Positions 29,401 to 38,535 of a DNA stretch of 64,000 bases are shown one piece after another (the stretch's first letter is position 1; every line of letters begins with the position of its first letter). The position numbers and the translations under genes are program-made. The stretch is from Mucilaginibacter sp. (GTDB lineage: Bacteria > Bacteroidota > Bacteroidia > Sphingobacteriales > Sphingobacteriaceae): positions 29,622 to 93,621 of the forward strand of contig NZ_JAQBOC010000087.1 of assembly GCF_028288225.1 (NCBI RefSeq), in the 5' to 3' direction. Under the pieces are notes generated by a model. That model made no database searches. It had not been told where the DNA came from and saw nothing but the letters and a program-made list of their open reading frames with translations.

Positions 29401-29866
29401 GTTGCCAGGCATCCACGTAAATTACATAAACCCCATCATTCAGGTTCAAAGAATTCGCTCCCTGAACCGGGCTAAGCGGCGAATTAAACGGGCTGCTTAC
29501 CGGGCTGCTCAGCGGACTGGTTATAAAGAAAGAAGTATCCGGATTTGGGTAATACGGCTGCTTGAAATAAGTGGTTTTTGCAGGCGAAATATCTTCCAGC
29601 TCACATAGTAAACCCTCCACATAGATCCTGCCTGGCGCAATCTCCAGATCGCTACCATCAGCAGCAATACTTATTTGAAAACCATTATTTTTCTTAGGTA
29701 CTCCTGAGGTACCAATCACATCATTTGCTTCAGTAAGGGTCCGGTATTGCTGGATGTGTAATTGCTCATTCCAGTCGGCATCTACCTGTACGCGTCCCTG
29801 TTGCATCAGGACTCCCCTGTAATGCTTTTTCTTATTGAAGATCTTACGAGAATAGTCTCCTGGCAT
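26402..29866 (-). CDS. DUF6519-type baseplate/fibre protein with beta-propeller (1154 aa)
   Basis: The N-terminus (MPGDYSRKIFNKKKHYRGV and QQGRVQVDADWNEQ) is the signature of the DUF6519 family found in eCIS and phage-tail loci. Residues about 40-480 are beta-rich. Residues about 715-1050 contain repeated propeller blades of the lactonase/YVTN type (FHSKLKLDPTGKFAYTC, AISADGKSLYAVG, FSDDGKFAYAAS). The Cys-containing C-terminus has a CPQC motif near 1095. It follows the tail-protein-I gene by 26 bp. Large size, position after the baseplate genes and a ligand-binding fold fit a receptor-binding fibre or baseplate periphery, replacing an Afp13-type fibre, which is not otherwise seen. Enzymatic activity is unlikely from what I see. 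Confidence 0.78.
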   Translation of the reverse strand: MPGDYSRKIFNKKKHYRGVLMQQGRVQVDADWNEQLHIQQYRTLTEANDVIGTSGVPKKNNGFQISIAADGSDLEIAPGRIYVEGLLCELEDISPAKTTYFKQPYYPNPDTSFFITSPLSSPVSSPFNSPLSPVQGANSLNLNDGVYVIYVDAWQREINYLDDPLIHEVALGEADTTTRVQNVWQVKYLKVTAPEPDKATCDSYFDEWQGLVAPLTGKLNVQTNRTSNDKNPCLLPPSSGYRRLENQLYRVEVQKVDTAGNVSFKWSRDNASVETRIEDVSGSSITVSSVGKDELLGFSIGQWVEIVDEESTLKGTPNPLLQISDLEPSSRKITFATSVEPYHNLINKKLRRWDQSGPAASTDGLSGTNTWIDLEDGVQVKFTGGTYKPGNYWLIPARTATGEVEWPPYEIPNLNPVEQLPAGINHKFCKLALLKVNGNASVLDDCRNLFPSLTDISAEDVSFNNNNCNLGEADNVQEALDLLCAANDLRLHHKLMHGYGVVCGLKVSCGLNRQQVNISGGYAIDCDGNIIQLKNAMAYKLVDQAAAGNFLDATGNGTVCLSISAKGSQVPTIALEAYVQKTFWEEVLENSLLKDFYDDHILNIITFVKKQLSFSLAEQVPVPVEQRRLSAVINLFAQYINSASGSFAFISGQKGKRDLLKNCGVSSDEKLYEDQLIWCFFNDLRNLLSSSTFCAMYDGDNQFPSYTLDAGLDTIFGTPLKFHSKLKLDPTGKFAYTCGLGNKMIVYDLQTNEAVEILTFPSTDNVQVLDIAISADGKSLYAVGVIEDTDSYFAVASIDGTGKHTWSSVSPKCAKKHVTLAIRPVTNQIYAVALDLGLYELTNIGSASFAHTPVREGFHPTGLLAFSDDGKFAYAASSTAGGTAFSRINIFDISIPAVVINDTFFLFNGENGVNDLLFFNKKIYVTGINASGQNILGGFDQNTSGLLSPVTLEASSVYRMALLPNGNFFELLVTLADKFKVIRVSLDNPATGLGMQVNTRFRIPVQLFPMGIVVNSFNKKGYVLNMLVNTLTVIDIELTFNAAQAPNYTIEPPLELAYYRDDVLSAFKDIFKHLLEYLKDGFCEEFLIDCPQCTEANKVYLGCVEIRDRQVYHICNFSKRKYVKSFPSVEYWMSTIPVMPILKEAFTKFCCTVI

Positions 29867-29892
29867 TTTTATTCCTCCTGATTTAGATTGAT

Positions 29893-32088
29893 TTAAGATG
29901 CATATAATATTCCGGCTTCAAGACCGAAGCGCAGATACTCTGTAAGACGAGCCCGAAGGTTTTGTTCGCGCTGCGGCTGGTATAAATTATGAAATACTCC
30001 CATTTCTGCTTCATCATCGGCCCCTTGTCTGATCTGTCGTGTACAATGTTCACTAAGCTGGCAATAAGCTGCATTACCATATTTTTGACTTGTAAATACG
30101 GGTTTTACGCTGGCAGCAAGTTCAGCGTTTCCGGGCAGGCAATGGTATAAACGCGGTAGTTTTGAACCAAAAGGAGCATATGAAAAACGGATACAACCCT
30201 CCTGCAAACGTTCAGCAATGACCGGGGTTGCCCAGGCATCTATTGGCTTTAACGCTGCATATAGTATGGAATTAGAGGCATTCATAACCAATGTATAAAT
30301 TTTCCCTATTATTGTTGTGTTTTTTATGGTTAACGATGCTCCCTGGTCTGAATCCAAAAGTCCGGAATAAGCAGTTCCTGTTGCATTTGCTGCGTCTATG
30401 ATGCTGTTATTTACACTTATATTTGCGCCATCAACTGCAAGGATACTTCCAGTAACAGACGCTTCAATATTGATAACCGAATCCGGTAGCTCAACCACCA
30501 ATGCCGGGACCGCAGCTTTTGAAGCCCTGGGGCCAATTTGCGGGGAAGCTCCCGGTACAATGGTGCAATGTTCTATTAACAGTGAATGTAATTTATTATC
30601 TCCGGCAGCTGTCGTATTTAAAGGGATCTTTAATGATCCGCCACTGAACGCCAGGCCATTTACAGAAAATACAGCATTATCTCCCCCTTCTATAATTAAA
30701 TCACCATCAAGAACCAATAACGGATTAAAGCCATCGGCCGCTCTTAGTTCAATTTTTTTACCGGATGCAATTTTAACAACCGGGGTTTCAAAATAATAGT
30801 CATTGTTGTGAATCTCAACAATACCGCCAGTTAAGGTAAGATCATTTAAGGCATTCTGGATAGTTGGAGATTCAAACGGAACTTTTATAATATTTTTTAG
30901 CTCTGCATCAAATGTTCCGCCCCTACCGTATTCACCACCACCCAATGCTGTGCTAAACCCCGAAAAATAGTCTACTTCAACTTTTGCAGGAACATCAATT
31001 AAAGGGAAAGCCAGGCGGCCCAAAACCGGATCAATAGTTATTTTATCAACCGGGGTATTGGCCCAGCCTATAATATTTCCTCCCGGATCAAGTAAATCAC
31101 TTAAATTACATACATTAATGAGATCATTTAAATACGGCGGACCATCTTCGCCCGGCAAAACAGCTTTATCATTTTTGTAAATTAATATGCTCTTATTCTG
31201 GTCGCCATAATATTTATCAAGCCCGGTAAGCATATTCCGGCCAATAGGCATCGCAACATTGCTGTCATCTGCGAGGTGAGTAATAATGCTGTCGGTTTGG
31301 GGATTGTTGTAAAGTGGCAAGTCAAGCCCTAAACAGTTAAATTTATACCGGGTATTATCAACTTTATAAGCTGGAGATTTTGTATGCGGGTAACTGTTTA
31401 TTCTCCATAGCCAGATCCCTATGTTCGGAATATTATACTTCCCTGATTTATTTTCAATACTTCTTACATCAAGGGTACGGGTCGTTTTATCAAAAGGTTT
31501 ATTAATTTTTTCATGAGTGTCCCATGCCCGCACGCTGGTTACTGATTTATTTTCAGGCCTTAGGTGATTAAGATATTGCGTTGTGGCCAGCAGCTGAAAA
31601 TACTCAACTACACTGGCATTCCATCCGGTTACATCTCTTGCTAATTGCTCTAAAACAGCAGCTGTTCCTTTACGTCTTCTGTATGAAAGCGTATTAGCAA
31701 CCTGCGAGCGCTGGCTGAAATCAGCATCAGGGTATACATACAACCCGCGTGTAGCTACAAGATCACCAATGTAAGGCACAACCCACTCAGCACAGGTTTC
31801 AATAAATTGATCATCATATAATTGGTCAAAATTATCTTCTAAAACGGCTATCTGACCAGCTATTATACTTAACAGCGCTTTTAACGGCCCTCTTTGCTTT
31901 TCATCAAGCAAATTGCGTAAACTATTAGCCTCAAGACTGTCCTGGTTTATAATACCGTTAAGTTCAACCGTTAATTGTGCTATACTTGCCTTATCATCTG
32001 CAGTAAGTACTTTTGCACCAAGCCGGGCATCCCTGACCCTGTAAAATACCGGGAGCAACTGATAAAGCCTATTTACATCAAAACTCAT
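29893..32088 (-). CDS. Tail protein I-like baseplate protein with beta-helix region (731 aa)
   Basis: Residues 1-200 look like the tail protein I (gpI) family that links baseplate and fibre: LYQLLPVFYRVRDA, FDQLYDDQFIETCAEWVVPYIGDL, and RRRKGTAAVLEQLARDVTGW. Residues about 400-610 show repeated short strands and Asn/Gly turns typical of a right-handed parallel beta-helix (GGIVEIHNNDYYF, KIELRAADGFN, NAVFSVNGLAFSGG). Such helices are common in carbohydrate-binding tailspikes. The start overlaps the end of the upstream baseplate gene by 4 bp (coupled translation). It is likely the wedge-to-fibre adaptor and possibly a glycan-binding spike. Confidence 0.82.
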   Translation of the reverse strand: MSFDVNRLYQLLPVFYRVRDARLGAKVLTADDKASIAQLTVELNGIINQDSLEANSLRNLLDEKQRGPLKALLSIIAGQIAVLEDNFDQLYDDQFIETCAEWVVPYIGDLVATRGLYVYPDADFSQRSQVANTLSYRRRKGTAAVLEQLARDVTGWNASVVEYFQLLATTQYLNHLRPENKSVTSVRAWDTHEKINKPFDKTTRTLDVRSIENKSGKYNIPNIGIWLWRINSYPHTKSPAYKVDNTRYKFNCLGLDLPLYNNPQTDSIITHLADDSNVAMPIGRNMLTGLDKYYGDQNKSILIYKNDKAVLPGEDGPPYLNDLINVCNLSDLLDPGGNIIGWANTPVDKITIDPVLGRLAFPLIDVPAKVEVDYFSGFSTALGGGEYGRGGTFDAELKNIIKVPFESPTIQNALNDLTLTGGIVEIHNNDYYFETPVVKIASGKKIELRAADGFNPLLVLDGDLIIEGGDNAVFSVNGLAFSGGSLKIPLNTTAAGDNKLHSLLIEHCTIVPGASPQIGPRASKAAVPALVVELPDSVINIEASVTGSILAVDGANISVNNSIIDAANATGTAYSGLLDSDQGASLTIKNTTIIGKIYTLVMNASNSILYAALKPIDAWATPVIAERLQEGCIRFSYAPFGSKLPRLYHCLPGNAELAASVKPVFTSQKYGNAAYCQLSEHCTRQIRQGADDEAEMGVFHNLYQPQREQNLRARLTEYLRFGLEAGILYAS

Positions 32089-34751
32089 AACATTTGGGTT
32101 AATTGAATAGGGCGAAAGTCAATAGTCAGCAGCTCAGCTGCAATGATATTTTCCCCTCCCTGTAACGGGCTGGCTGATTTTAATAAATTATTTAAAGCCA
32201 GGCTATTATCATCAGACCTGTAAAGTTTATCCAGGTCAACAGCAACAACGCCATTTACCTGCTGAATTGTGGCAATAACTTCACTCTGTGACACTAACTG
32301 TCCCAATTGCCGTTGTTTAAATGAGAATTTGTCTCTTAAACTGACTTCAATATTATTCAATACATTTTTGGCAATATATGCCGGGTCAATTTGAACTTTT
32401 GCCTCAAGCCTAAAAAACACCGGATTATACGATTTTACGGTAAGGGGAATATTCGGATCACCCGAATTTAATAATGCTTTAACTAAATTTGTATATAAGT
32501 CTCCGCTTACTACCTGTCCATTTGAGGCGGCTACAGTAATACATACACCACGCTTTTGTCCAAACCAGGTCCATGTAGCCAGCGCCTTATCAATTCCGGC
32601 AAATGAACGTGCAAAATCTTCATAATCCTGTAAGGAAACTATGCGGCCAAGTGTATGAATTGTTAGCGTGGCATTGGCTCTTGCATCTTCAATTTTTTCA
32701 GCATCCGTAGCGCCTGTTGGGGCCAGCATATTTGTAACCTCTTTAACACCCAAAGGGCGGGTGATCAATTGTGAAAGCTGGTTAGCTTTTACTAATCCGC
32801 CAAGGCCTATCCCCTTTCTGTAATTTGCTTTTACATTATTTTGCCCCCGGGGTAAACGTGAACCATTTATCCCGTCGCCAAAAACAACTGTTGTGGTTGC
32901 ATCAGCATTAAGCTGTGTAACATAAACTTTATCGTTGGGTGAATGATTGATAAATGAATCCGCTTTTTCCCAAAGAATATCATTAACGCGAATTTCGAGT
33001 GTTGATTTAGCTCCTGATGCAGTATCAGCGCTTATATATGTTAAGGGTGTTTGTTTTAAAATGAATTTTTGGAACGGTTTTGATGCATCGCCACTGCCCA
33101 GAACTTCTGTAACCGATTCTCCGTTGGTTGCATAGGCAACATTTGCATTTATAAATACTGTATTCCGGATGTATGAAGGTTTAATGGCCTGTTCAAAAAC
33201 CAGGAAGGTTAATCCATTTTCAATAATTATATTTTTGATAGTCAGCAGTTCTGTAGACACTACACCGGGCAAATCAGCACGACTACCTGTAAGTAAAACT
33301 ATTTGGCCGGCTACCAGGTTCAAATCAAGTGTTTGAAGTTCTAACTTATCACCGGTAACAACCTCATCAATCGGCGTTTCAACCAGTTCAAGTTTTTGAC
33401 TTTCAACATATACGGCAACTTCACGTATTGCGCCAATATCGGATGCATATGGATCATACCAATTAGCGTTCAACCCAAATTTGATCAGTGTAGTTTTTGA
33501 GCTTATGCCATAGGCTGTCCTTGACCGTTGAAAAACTTCACTTACCTGCAAAACATCCGTGTCCTCAATTGCGTGGTCTGGTTTCTGAATAGCAACAAAA
33601 CTGTTTGGTAAAATTCCATCATAGGCATTATCAAGGAAAATCTTGTCTTCCGTTTCTCCATCTAAAGGCCAATCAACCCACTGTACCGGCTTTTTAGGAA
33701 TATTGCCATCAAAGGCAATCTGCTTGATAACATTATATCCAAAAACTGAAACACGTTTGCGAAACACATAAACGCTGCTGCTATCTAGTTTTGGCAATTG
33801 CTTTATTACCTGGTTAACCCCAAGCAGAAAATCAGTAATTTGCCAGCCCTGGGTTTTCAGGAGTGCGATAAGATCTTCCTTTTCCCACGTTTCGCTGATA
33901 ATTGATTTTATAATATTACTCTCAAGTGCTGCTTTGTTTGAAAAATCGGCTATTGAACCATCTGCAACCGGCTCCGGCTGTGTATATGGTGGCATAGATG
34001 GCGCCTCATCCAGATTAGCCCATGTTGTTTGAGAACTGATATCTAAATAAACATTCAATATTTTCCGTAACCCAGGTTTTTTGGGATGGCTTATATATAA
34101 AATATCACCTTCTTTTAAATCATTGTTCAGGCCTTTGAAAATTATTCGTTTTGCGTTTTTGTCTGGAGCCTGAGTTTGTGTCAATTTGGGTTTCAAAGCA
34201 TTCCACTCCGCCCTGGCATATATCTCCGCAATGGTTTCAAAAGTTTGCGGGGTTTCATTGGGTCCGGGAACGCTTTGAACTTTTGTACCCGGTGAAATTA
34301 AAACAGGCGGCAAGCCTACACCTCCCTGACCTGTTATTACGCCGGCCGTTAACGCGCCGGGCAAATCATCCAGCTTAAATGACAAATATGTTCCTGCGGC
34401 AACGCCGGGCCTAAGTTCATAGTCAATTAAACGGGCAAGCTCCAGTATTGAAAGCCGCTCAGTAGCTGTTCTTAAATATAATTCATTGGCAATTCGTTCC
34501 TGGTAAAAGGTAAGCACATCCGAAACCATTGACCATGAATCAAGCAGGGCAATAGCAAAATCATCATCGCTCCGTGAAGTTAAATCGTGTAAAGCAGGTT
34601 GCCCTGAAAGCGTGAGTGCTGCTAATAAACTTTTTTTAAAATCATCATGTACGCCGGCGCGATAAGCAATAGCATTTAAACCAGGCCGGTTAAAAACCTG
34701 GAGTGGTGTTTCTGATGAAATGCCGGAGCAGCAGTTACAAGTATCACTCAT
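32085..34751 (-). CDS. eCIS baseplate wedge protein, second J-like (Afp12/Pvc12-like, 888 aa)
   Basis: The N-terminal region (LTSRSDDDFAIALLDSWSMVSDVLTFYQERIANELYLRTA) is the conserved block of 'putative baseplate assembly protein' (TIGR02243-like). A second conserved block, from about residue 620 on, has VVFGDGINGSRLPRGQNNVKANYRKG and TLGRIVSLQDYEDFARSF, typical of Baseplate_J/gp6-like proteins. Here these blocks are described and quoted only in part. It forms the wedge ring around the hub with the 858-residue protein, whose gene it overlaps by 4 bp. Assignment to Afp12 rather than Afp11 rests on gene order. Confidence 0.85.
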   Translation of the reverse strand: MSDTCNCCSGISSETPLQVFNRPGLNAIAYRAGVHDDFKKSLLAALTLSGQPALHDLTSRSDDDFAIALLDSWSMVSDVLTFYQERIANELYLRTATERLSILELARLIDYELRPGVAAGTYLSFKLDDLPGALTAGVITGQGGVGLPPVLISPGTKVQSVPGPNETPQTFETIAEIYARAEWNALKPKLTQTQAPDKNAKRIIFKGLNNDLKEGDILYISHPKKPGLRKILNVYLDISSQTTWANLDEAPSMPPYTQPEPVADGSIADFSNKAALESNIIKSIISETWEKEDLIALLKTQGWQITDFLLGVNQVIKQLPKLDSSSVYVFRKRVSVFGYNVIKQIAFDGNIPKKPVQWVDWPLDGETEDKIFLDNAYDGILPNSFVAIQKPDHAIEDTDVLQVSEVFQRSRTAYGISSKTTLIKFGLNANWYDPYASDIGAIREVAVYVESQKLELVETPIDEVVTGDKLELQTLDLNLVAGQIVLLTGSRADLPGVVSTELLTIKNIIIENGLTFLVFEQAIKPSYIRNTVFINANVAYATNGESVTEVLGSGDASKPFQKFILKQTPLTYISADTASGAKSTLEIRVNDILWEKADSFINHSPNDKVYVTQLNADATTTVVFGDGINGSRLPRGQNNVKANYRKGIGLGGLVKANQLSQLITRPLGVKEVTNMLAPTGATDAEKIEDARANATLTIHTLGRIVSLQDYEDFARSFAGIDKALATWTWFGQKRGVCITVAASNGQVVSGDLYTNLVKALLNSGDPNIPLTVKSYNPVFFRLEAKVQIDPAYIAKNVLNNIEVSLRDKFSFKQRQLGQLVSQSEVIATIQQVNGVVAVDLDKLYRSDDNSLALNNLLKSASPLQGGENIIAAELLTIDFRPIQLTQML

Positions 34752-37324
34752 TTTTTACCTCCATTCATAAACAGGCTAAAAATGCCACGTTCCGGAAAAT
34801 TGGAATCATTATCAAGCCGCGCTATTTCAAGCCTGTTGATAAGCAATTTGCCGCTATCAAGAGCGTCAGTTAATGGTTGACCCTGCCGCTGGAATTTGGT
34901 AACCTGCACTGATGACACACCCGGTATTGCCTGTGCCGATGCATAAATATTACTCAGATAAACAGTTTGGCCAAACGTGAAATTATCCGGGTGAAAAACA
35001 CCTTTTTTTCCGTTAGCCAGGTTTTTATTACTAAAAACTTTAAGCAGATCAGCTTTAACATCAGATGGGAAATAAGTATCCTGAACGCAAACGGTTATTT
35101 CAATTTCAAGTGAAATATACACCGGCCCGTCAACTTCTAAATCCACCCCTGCCATTCTGTATTTTTCGAGCCCGTCCCGCAAATTTTCTTCATAAAGGGC
35201 GCTTACGTCAAGTCCTCCCATACGATCGACTGATACAAAGGTGGTATGCCAGCTCCCGGTCCACCTGGAAGTTGCTGCCGCGCGTTGAATATCGGGCATA
35301 CTACGTTTTGCCATTTCTTCGTAATCAGCGGGTAGCACGGCCCTTTCCTGGATCCTGAAAGTTTTAGGAGCCTTGAGTCTTATTTCTTCCATAGTTTCAG
35401 GATCGCCGCCACCTCTTGCGGGGAGAAGATTAGTGATCTTTAATATGGCTGGCTTATTATTTAAAACAGCAGGATCATTAGTGGCGATATGAGCAAGAAT
35501 ATCCGCTCCTATATTGCCACGGGTTCCGTTACCAATGCGGTAAGTGGCTGTGAACCTGGAGCCAGCTTTTGGCAGCGCACCCAAAATTCCATCACCAAAC
35601 CTTATATGAGCTATTCCGTCAGATTCCATTTCGACAACAAATTCCTTTGCTTCTGAATTGCTTTCCAGCAGATCACGCTGGGTAAACCATTGAGCGGTTA
35701 CTGCCGGCACATCCGGGTCCTCAAATTCCTTAAGCATAATTTCAGGTTTGATAAAACCATTAAGCTTCCCTGTTAGTAATGCTGCGGGAGTGATTAAGTC
35801 AGTTTTATCGTATGGAATTGAAAACGTTAATGGCCCTTGCTGGAGTTGCGGACGATAGCGCGGTGATTTTAAATTAGTATCTGTTGGTTGGCAATGATCT
35901 ATATTTTGATTTGATACAGCTATTTTAACCAACGGTAGCCGATCAGGAAATAATGAACTATTTTGGTCATCATTAATAGTAATTCCATGATCTGCCAAAA
36001 CTATATTGCCGAGCGCAACACTTACATTTGGAATATATTCACTACCAACGCGGGATGAGATGCATAAAGAGAATTGTAAAGCATCAGTTCCATCCCAGGT
36101 TATTTCAGTAACAAGCTGACCATGTTTTATGGCAAAGGGAGATTCAATAGTATCAAACAAGGGATCATAAGACTGACTAATCCCTGTTAATCTTACAGGA
36201 TGCCGGTGTGCAGGGTTTGCATCGCCGGGCACACCGGTTTGCGGGCCAAGTACTTCGGCCAGGATAAGAACATCGCCAACTTTAAGGTTTGGGTAGTCTC
36301 CGGCCAAAGTAGCCGATACTGCTCCCTTAGATAAACAACAATCCTCCTCGCTCCAGGTATAAAAATTAATTGAATTATGTTTGCTGTACAATACAATATC
36401 ATGTAACACTTCAAATACTTGTGCCCCTTCATATACCGCCTGTTCAAATTCAGGACTGGTTAATGGCAATACTATCGGCAATTCAGGAACCCGGGCAATA
36501 AATTTTGTCTTGTTTTCATCAACCCCGGCTTTATAGTCATATCCGTTTAAATCGTCACCTATACTGATCTGAACCCACGCTCGTGCGTTGCAGCCATCGT
36601 TAATAAAATAATCAATCAAACGCGCATGCCGACGAATAGAAACTCGTTTCCTACAGGTATTCAAATAAGCTTCAGTAGCAATTGCATCCTGCTGATAACT
36701 TAAATAATCACCCGCATAAGCCAAAAGTTCAATTAATGCAATCCCGGGGTCTGCAGGGCTGCGCTCGCTCCAACCCGGATCAAGCAAAGCCATCCTATCA
36801 AGCATAAGCTGGCGGAAACTCGAATAATCTTTGGCCAGGTAGTTAATATCAGGAGTTGATGTAACCTGCTTTTCGCAGGAAGTTTCCTGTTTACAATCAA
36901 ACTCACTTTCACAAAGCACCTTAAATGAAAAATCGATCTCTGACAGTATAGGATCAAAATTTACGGGCGGCTGCGGATGGTCTTCATCCTTGACCAGGCG
37001 AAGCTTATAGATTGAAAAATCACCGGATTGGTTTACCTTGATCTGTAAAATCCTTGGATCTGATGATAGTGGTGACGCGACTACCTCCGTTTTTACTTCA
37101 ATAACTTTAATATCCCTTATCCGTTCTCCACCTTCAATAAGGACATTTGCTTTAGTTAGGCTGCCAGCAGCTATGGGCTTTAAAAAGTGAATAAACAACG
37201 TAGTTTGCCTAAGCGGAAAAACGTCCGTAGGATTATCAAGTACCTCTAAAAAGTCAATACCATTTAAAAAGGCATGATCTTTAACGGCATTCCTGCGATT
37301 TTCGCTACAGCAGTGGTATTCCAT
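34748..37324 (-). CDS. eCIS baseplate wedge protein, Baseplate_J-like (Afp11/Pvc11-like, 858 aa)
   Basis: Residues about 145-240 have YLAKDYSSFRQLMLDRMA, LIELLAYAGDYLSYQQDAIA and RRHARLIDYFINDGCNARAW, the conserved N-terminal block of CIS gp6-like wedges. A C-terminal J-domain block includes IRFGDGILGALPKAG and FRIQERAVLPADYEEMAKR near residue 660. The protein would bridge the gp25-like ring and the tail-protein-I periphery. It starts 6 bp after the gp25 gene and overlaps the next wedge gene by 4 bp. A short Cys-containing segment near 155-165 (CESEFDCKQETSCEK) might bind metal or form a disulphide outside the cell. Confidence 0.87.
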   Translation of the reverse strand: MEYHCCSENRRNAVKDHAFLNGIDFLEVLDNPTDVFPLRQTTLFIHFLKPIAAGSLTKANVLIEGGERIRDIKVIEVKTEVVASPLSSDPRILQIKVNQSGDFSIYKLRLVKDEDHPQPPVNFDPILSEIDFSFKVLCESEFDCKQETSCEKQVTSTPDINYLAKDYSSFRQLMLDRMALLDPGWSERSPADPGIALIELLAYAGDYLSYQQDAIATEAYLNTCRKRVSIRRHARLIDYFINDGCNARAWVQISIGDDLNGYDYKAGVDENKTKFIARVPELPIVLPLTSPEFEQAVYEGAQVFEVLHDIVLYSKHNSINFYTWSEEDCCLSKGAVSATLAGDYPNLKVGDVLILAEVLGPQTGVPGDANPAHRHPVRLTGISQSYDPLFDTIESPFAIKHGQLVTEITWDGTDALQFSLCISSRVGSEYIPNVSVALGNIVLADHGITINDDQNSSLFPDRLPLVKIAVSNQNIDHCQPTDTNLKSPRYRPQLQQGPLTFSIPYDKTDLITPAALLTGKLNGFIKPEIMLKEFEDPDVPAVTAQWFTQRDLLESNSEAKEFVVEMESDGIAHIRFGDGILGALPKAGSRFTATYRIGNGTRGNIGADILAHIATNDPAVLNNKPAILKITNLLPARGGGDPETMEEIRLKAPKTFRIQERAVLPADYEEMAKRSMPDIQRAAATSRWTGSWHTTFVSVDRMGGLDVSALYEENLRDGLEKYRMAGVDLEVDGPVYISLEIEITVCVQDTYFPSDVKADLLKVFSNKNLANGKKGVFHPDNFTFGQTVYLSNIYASAQAIPGVSSVQVTKFQRQGQPLTDALDSGKLLINRLEIARLDNDSNFPERGIFSLFMNGGKK

Positions 37325-37330
37325 CTCTTT

Positions 37331-37681
37331 TTAGCTGGTAAATTGAACAGTATAATTTTGTTGCGTACTGCGTATGGTATAACTAACCACTACTTCTAAA
37401 ACAGCATCAATTGTGTTTACTTGTACGCTATTTATTTCTATTAAATGCCCAAGCCATTGTTGCAACGATCCCTGAACCAAAAATTGCGTGGTAGCTGCCA
37501 TTTCGTTACTATTGGGTTCAAAAACAAGCTTTAGTAACCCACTTCCAAAATCAGGGCGATTAACACGCTCGCCCGGGCTTGTAAAAAGCACCTGCTCAAT
37601 CAACGTACGAATATGTTCTTCGTAGCTTGTTTCAGCAGTCCGGCCCAAATTATTAAACTGATAAGGAAATTTTAAATTCAT
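37331..37681 (-). CDS. gp25-like baseplate protein (Afp9/Pvc9-like, 116 aa)
   Basis: The central stretch LLFTSPGERVNRPDFGSGL is the hallmark of the T4 gp25/IraD-like family (here it reads VLFTSPGERVNRPDFGSGL). Length and position also fit: it lies between the PAAR gene (3 bp) and the first wedge gene (6 bp). It nucleates the sheath on the baseplate in CIS and T6SS particles. No unusual features. Confidence 0.93.
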   Translation of the reverse strand: MNLKFPYQFNNLGRTAETSYEEHIRTLIEQVLFTSPGERVNRPDFGSGLLKLVFEPNSNEMAATTQFLVQGSLQQWLGHLIEINSVQVNTIDAVLEVVVSYTIRSTQQNYTVQFTS

Positions 37682-37684
37682 AAT

Positions 37685-38005
37685 TTAAGATCCTGTTACC
37701 CTGGTTTGTGTGGATACAATTAATAAAGGGGTTCCGTTAGGTGCGCAAATTGCCTGGCTATCCAAAAGCAATACCGGTAATCCGCTTGCAAGAACGCGTA
37801 CGGCGGCAGTAACCCATTGTGCAGTGACACATGGTACGGGCGCTCCCGAAACATTAAACGGACACGCTGCTATTGTATATGGCGCAGCTTGTGTAACAAT
37901 TGGCTGGCTGCTTACAAACACCCGCGGGCTGGTTACTGTAGGTTGTGCCTGACCACCGTGCGCGCATTGCACCGTTGCACCCATATGAAGTAAAAATCCT
38001 GGCAT
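37685..38005 (-). CDS. PAAR-like spike-tip protein (Afp10/Pvc10-like, 106 aa)
   Basis: The start LLHMGATVQCAHGGQAQ, with the later CPFNVSGAPVPC and a conserved C-terminal ICAPNGTPLLIVS, matches the short PAAR-like tip proteins of eCIS. Cys and His residues are placed to coordinate a metal at the cone apex. It sits 5 bp after the gp5-like spike gene and 3 bp before gp25. It would cap the trimeric spike and pierce the target membrane. Confidence 0.9.
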   Translation of the reverse strand: MPGFLLHMGATVQCAHGGQAQPTVTSPRVFVSSQPIVTQAAPYTIAACPFNVSGAPVPCVTAQWVTAAVRVLASGLPVLLLDSQAICAPNGTPLLIVSTQTRVTGS

Positions 38006-38010
38006 AATGA

Positions 38011-38535
38011 TTATGTGATTGTTAAAGCACCGCTATTAATGTTAATGGTTGGGCCCGTCATTGTGATACTGGCGCCTTTTCCATTCTGGATATAAATCCC
38101 CGTGTCGTTTACAATTATGCTGGCACCGGTGGCGCTTTTAAGCATAATCCCCCCGGTAGGCCCCGGAAGATCACTGATCACCAGTGTATTTTGCCCTAAC
38201 GTTTGCATTACTATATTAGGAGATACCGGTAAACCCGCCTGGGCCAGGGTAGGCACATCAGATGATGTTCCCCAGCGGCACCCCACCCAAACGGGACGGT
38301 CGGCGCTGCCGTGTTCAAACTCGACCCAAACGCCAGCGCCAATTGGCGGCACCATGTAAACCCCCATTGGCGGCCCTGTTGGGCCTGCCAGCGGAACACA
38401 GGGCTCAGCCCATGAACTCGGTATCAAATCCAATACATCCGGCACTGTTATTAACAGCCGTCCCCGCATATCAGGATCAATATTATTCATAACCGTTCCG
38501 CGGTATTTTCCAAAAAAAGGTCCACTTGTACTCAT
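38011..38535 (-). CDS. gp5/gpV-like spike protein (C-terminal half of a split VgrG, 174 aa)
   Basis: An OB-fold domain (FFGKYRGTVMNNIDPDMRGR to VWVGCRWG) is followed by a short beta-helix with repeated SIIV, IYIQNG and INSGALTIT strands. This is the central spike of CIS. In Afp8/Pvc8 and T6SS VgrG it is fused to the gp27-like hub, but here the hub is encoded by the preceding gene, with the start overlapping the hub stop by 4 bp (ATGA-type). There is no lysozyme domain. Confidence 0.9.
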   Translation of the reverse strand: MSTSGPFFGKYRGTVMNNIDPDMRGRLLITVPDVLDLIPSSWAEPCVPLAGPTGPPMGVYMVPPIGAGVWVEFEHGSADRPVWVGCRWGTSSDVPTLAQAGLPVSPNIVMQTLGQNTLVISDLPGPTGGIMLKSATGASIIVNDTGIYIQNGKGASITMTGPTININSGALTIT

